Made by a program: the position numbers and the translations under genes. Shown one piece after another: positions 61,322-64,000 of a DNA stretch of 64,000 nucleotides (position 1 is its first letter; every line of letters starts with the position of its first letter). The stretch spans positions 1-64,000 of the forward strand of contig JAUSCI010000061.1 in assembly GCA_030651305.1 (NCBI GenBank), given 5' to 3'. Below the pieces are notes generated by a model. It was given only the letters and a program-made list of their open reading frames with translations. It ran no database searches and was not told the origin of the DNA. This stretch comes from Sulfuritalea sp. (GTDB lineage: Bacteria; Pseudomonadota; Gammaproteobacteria; Burkholderiales; Rhodocyclaceae).

Positions 61322-61813
61322 TTACCGATTGGTTGAACGCTCGTGGTGCACTATAACCCCGTCGACGCCGCCGGCTCCGAAGCGAACCACCACGCGATAG
61401 TGATGGTTCACCGAACTCCCCGGCACAGGCACACCACCGCCGGCCCACCGCTCGGCGTAGAGCAATTCTCCGCTACCTGAAGAATAGTACCAAGTGGCAG
61501 GAGTCAAATCGGCGGGCTCACGGACTTCTCCGCCGTAATTGGATAATTTGGCGCTTAACAGATCGAACGGGTTGGTTTGCTCCAGGGTACGCACCTTGGC
61601 GGCCCCCTCGCGCATTGCCAGCTCGGTTGCCTTGAGCGCGAGCGCCACCCGCAGCGATTCCAGGACCGCATCTTTCGCCGATTGCTCGGCAACGGCCTGC
61701 ATGCTCGCATAGCGAACAAAGGCGGCTGACAGCAGCAGCATCACCAGCACGATGATCACGATCAGTTCAAGCAGCGAAAAACCCCGCAGATACCGGGACA
61801 TGCGACGGTTCAT
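61322..61813 (-). CDS. mshB: Minor prepilin, MshB-type
   Basis: A 163-residue prepilin, MNRRMSRYLRGFSLLELIVI with Glu+5 in LLELI. It lies between mshG and mshA, the place of mshB/mshF in Vibrio. The start overlaps the mshG stop by 4 bp. The head domain has no cysteines. Named by position and motif; mshF is the alternative. Confidence 0.7.
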   Translation of the reverse strand: MNRRMSRYLRGFSLLELIVIIVLVMLLLSAAFVRYASMQAVAEQSAKDAVLESLRVALALKATELAMREGAAKVRTLEQTNPFDLLSAKLSNYGGEVREPADLTPATWYYSSGSGELLYAERWAGGGVPVPGSSVNHHYRVVVRFGAGGVDGVIVHHERSTNR

Positions 61814-63042
61814 CGTTTGGAGGCAACCCTGCCCAGGTCCCACATCGGCAGAAAGATGCCAAGGGCGAGAATCAGAACCATGACGCCAAGCACCACGATC
61901 AGAATTGGCTCGATCTTCTGGCCGAGGGACTTGAGTTGGTACTCGACCTCGTTCTGGTACATGTCGGCAACTTCCTGCATCATGTCGTCGAGAGCGCCGG
62001 ATTCTTCGCCAACGGCGATCATCTGAATCACCACCGGAGTAAATATCTTGGTCCGCATGGCGGTGCGCAGGATGCTGTCGCCGCGTTCGACCCCATCGCG
62101 CATTTCTTCGAGCTTGAGCGCAAGGTGGGCATTATCGACGGTAGCGGCCACGTTCGACAGGGCCTGGATGATGGGAACGCCGCTGCGCGAGGCAAGCGCG
62201 AAACTGCGGGCAAACCGGGCCAGCGTGGCTTTCAGGATGATGCTCCCGGCAATCGGAATCTTCAGCTTGAACCGATCCCACCAGAGCCGGCCGAGACGAG
62301 TCCGGATGTAACGCGTAAACATTATTCCAAAAACTATTCCGCCGCCGAAAATCGCGGGCCACCAGGTGACGGTGAATTCCGACGTATTCAGGAGGATGCG
62401 TGTCATCAGCGGCAGTTCGGCGCCAAAACCCTTGAACACCTTGGCGAAGGTCGGAATGACGAAGACATTGACCACCGCCATGGCGAACACCATCGCGGCA
62501 ACGACGAAAGACGGATAGCGCAGGGCGGACTTGACCTGCTCTTTCATGAAGCGTTCGAACTCCATGTGATCGAACATCCGGATGAAGACTTCTTCGAGCC
62601 GCCCCGTCATTTCACCGACGCGAACCATGGCAACATAAAACGCGTCGAAAGCCCGCGGATGACGCGCCAGCGCCGCCGACAATTCGCGCCCCGAATCGAG
62701 GCTGTCACGCAGATCCTGCAGGACGTCCCGCATTGCCGGATTGGTGCTCGACTCCTGCAAACCCGCCAGCGCCCGCATGATCGGCACGCCGGCCTTCAGA
62801 AGCGTGTAGATCTGCTTGGAAAAGAGCAGGATATCGACGTGCTGGACCTTCTTCCTGAATATCTCGATGTTGAGCTTGCTGCTGCCCCCTGCGCCGGCGC
62901 TAGCCGCGGCCGGCTTGATCTCGATCGGCGTCGTGCCGCTGCCCACCAGCAGATCGGCCACCGCGCCGGCCGTTGCGCCTTCCATGATTCCCTGCACGGC
63001 TTCCCCGCTGCCATTGCGTCCGCGATAGGAAAAATTGGGCAT
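61810..63042 (-). CDS. mshG: MSHA inner-membrane platform protein MshG
   Basis: PilC/GspF-family platform protein of 410 residues. It opens MPNFSYRGRNGSGEAVQGIM and has two T2SSF domains (about 75-200 and 280-400) with three membrane helices (about 176-196, 222-245 and 380-402) and the repeated motifs ALRYPSFVVAAMV and SRSGVPIIQALSNVA, GEESGALDDMM. Works with the assembly ATPase MshE encoded 9 bp upstream. Confidence 0.94.
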   Translation of the reverse strand: MPNFSYRGRNGSGEAVQGIMEGATAGAVADLLVGSGTTPIEIKPAAASAGAGGSSKLNIEIFRKKVQHVDILLFSKQIYTLLKAGVPIMRALAGLQESSTNPAMRDVLQDLRDSLDSGRELSAALARHPRAFDAFYVAMVRVGEMTGRLEEVFIRMFDHMEFERFMKEQVKSALRYPSFVVAAMVFAMAVVNVFVIPTFAKVFKGFGAELPLMTRILLNTSEFTVTWWPAIFGGGIVFGIMFTRYIRTRLGRLWWDRFKLKIPIAGSIILKATLARFARSFALASRSGVPIIQALSNVAATVDNAHLALKLEEMRDGVERGDSILRTAMRTKIFTPVVIQMIAVGEESGALDDMMQEVADMYQNEVEYQLKSLGQKIEPILIVVLGVMVLILALGIFLPMWDLGRVASKR

Positions 63043-63051
63043 CGTCTATTC

Positions 63052-64000
63052 CTATTCTTCGAGCTGGGTACTGACGCGCATGGCTTCCTCGATGGTGGTG
63101 CGGCCGCTGACTACCAGACGCACGGCGTCGCGGCGCAGGGTATTGCCGCCCATCTGTTCACGCCCGATCTGCATGAATTCGTTGGGGTCGCCCCGATTCA
63201 CCGCTTCGACCAGCGCGTTGTTCATGTCGAGCAGCTCATAAACGGCCTGACGGCCCTGATAGCCGGTGTTGGCGCAGTGACTGCAACCCTGGCCATGCTT
63301 GTACTGAAAGTTATCCACCCGCTCGCCGAGCTCGGCTTTGAGCCACAGATGCTCATGCGGCGTCGGCGTGTAGGGGGCGGCACAGTTTTCGCAGGTGACG
63401 CGCACCAGACGCTGCGCCAGCACCATCTGGATCGAGAGCGCGACCATGTAGCGCGGCACGCCCATGTCGAGCAGGCGAATCGGCGTCGATAAGGCATCGT
63501 TGGTGTGCAGCGTCGACAGTACCAGGTGGCCGGTCATGGCGGCGCGCATGCCGATCTCGGCGGTTTCCTGGTCGCGCATTTCGCCCAGCAGGATGATGTC
63601 CGGGTCTTGCCGCAATGCCGTGCGCAGCACGCGACTGAAGGACAGATCGATCTTCTCGTGCACCTGCACCTGGTTGAGCCCGGGCAGGCGATACTCGACC
63701 GGGTCTTCGACGGTGATGATCTTCTTTTCCGGTGTGTTCAGTTCATTGAGCGCGGCATACAGGGTGGTGGTCTTGCCCGATCCGGTCGGACCGGTGACCA
63801 GGACAATCCCCGACGGCCGGTCTATGGCGCGGCGAAAACGCTCGAGAATGCGCGGCGGCATGTACAGCTTGTCGAGTTGCAGGAGGCCGGTGTTCTGCGC
63901 CAGCAAACGCATCACGACCGATTCGCCGTGCTGGGTCGGCATCGACGAGATACGGATATCAATCGCGGTATTGCGCAACTTGATGGCGAAGCGGCCGTCC
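63052..64000 (-). CDS. mshE: MSHA pilus assembly ATPase MshE (partial, 5' end off window)
   Basis: GspE/PilB-type hexameric ATPase powering pilus extension. The C-terminal 315 residues are present: Walker A VTGPTGSGKTTTLYAAL, the Asp box and Walker B ILLGEMRDQETAEIGM, the His box STLHTND, and a zinc-binding pair CENCAAPYTP / CSHCANTGYQGR. The frame is open to the window edge; the N1 domain and any c-di-GMP-binding MshEN motifs are outside. Upstream of mshG. Confidence 0.95.
   Translation of the reverse strand, partial: DGRFAIKLRNTAIDIRISSMPTQHGESVVMRLLAQNTGLLQLDKLYMPPRILERFRRAIDRPSGIVLVTGPTGSGKTTTLYAALNELNTPEKKIITVEDPVEYRLPGLNQVQVHEKIDLSFSRVLRTALRQDPDIILLGEMRDQETAEIGMRAAMTGHLVLSTLHTNDALSTPIRLLDMGVPRYMVALSIQMVLAQRLVRVTCENCAAPYTPTPHEHLWLKAELGERVDNFQYKHGQGCSHCANTGYQGRQAVYELLDMNNALVEAVNRGDPNEFMQIGREQMGGNTLRRDAVRLVVSGRTTIEEAMRVSTQLEE

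Overview
The window is high-GC DNA that reads like the chromosome of a facultatively autotrophic betaproteobacterium, most likely of the Rhodocyclales / Sterolibacteriaceae type (Sulfuritalea-like). The clues are a form II RubisCO with phosphoribulokinase, fructose-1,6-bisphosphatase and CbbR, a betaproteobacterial three-gene pyruvate dehydrogenase cluster, a lactate-oxidation module with TRAP transport, and an MSHA-type pilus locus. The taxonomic call is an inference from gene content; no rRNA gene is present.

Layout. 0-6 kb: Calvin-cycle genes prk (cut by the window edge), fbp, cbbM and cbbY on the minus strand, with divergent cbbR. Three 37-bp operators of identical architecture sit upstream of fbp, cbbM and cbbY/cbbR. 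6-11.3 kb: small envelope and redox proteins, rsmE, a two-domain PPK2 (AMP phosphotransferase) and argA. 11.4-18.3 kb: an accessory island with an intact IS3-family element, an mqsRA toxin-antitoxin pair, an unusual 937-residue gene fusing a Cas4/RecB-like nuclease and a DnaQ-like exonuclease to an IS66-type DDE transposase, an uncharacterised gene pair, and hicAB. 18.4-25.4 kb: yggX, rpiA and the pdh operon aceE-aceF-lpd. 25.7-41 kb: a truncated chemoreceptor-like sensor, a PAS histidine kinase / FixJ-type regulator pair, a TRAP transporter with two different solute-binding proteins, and lutA-lutC-lutB plus a D-lactate dehydrogenase, together a plausible sense-import-oxidise lactate module. 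41-44.3 kb: a 50-residue ORF, bioC, bioB and comF. 44.3-64 kb: an MSHA pilus locus in three blocks, mshI-to-mshN (minus), mshQ-C-D-O-P plus a PglL-like pilin glycosylase (plus), and mshE-G-B-A with two further pilin genes (minus).

The main unusual points are the nuclease-exonuclease-transposase fusion, the repeated CbbR-type operator, a 14-bp motif (AGTCGGCGCTGGCG) found at least eight times exactly in core genes but never in the accessory island, and a palindromic repeat read in frame inside lpd.
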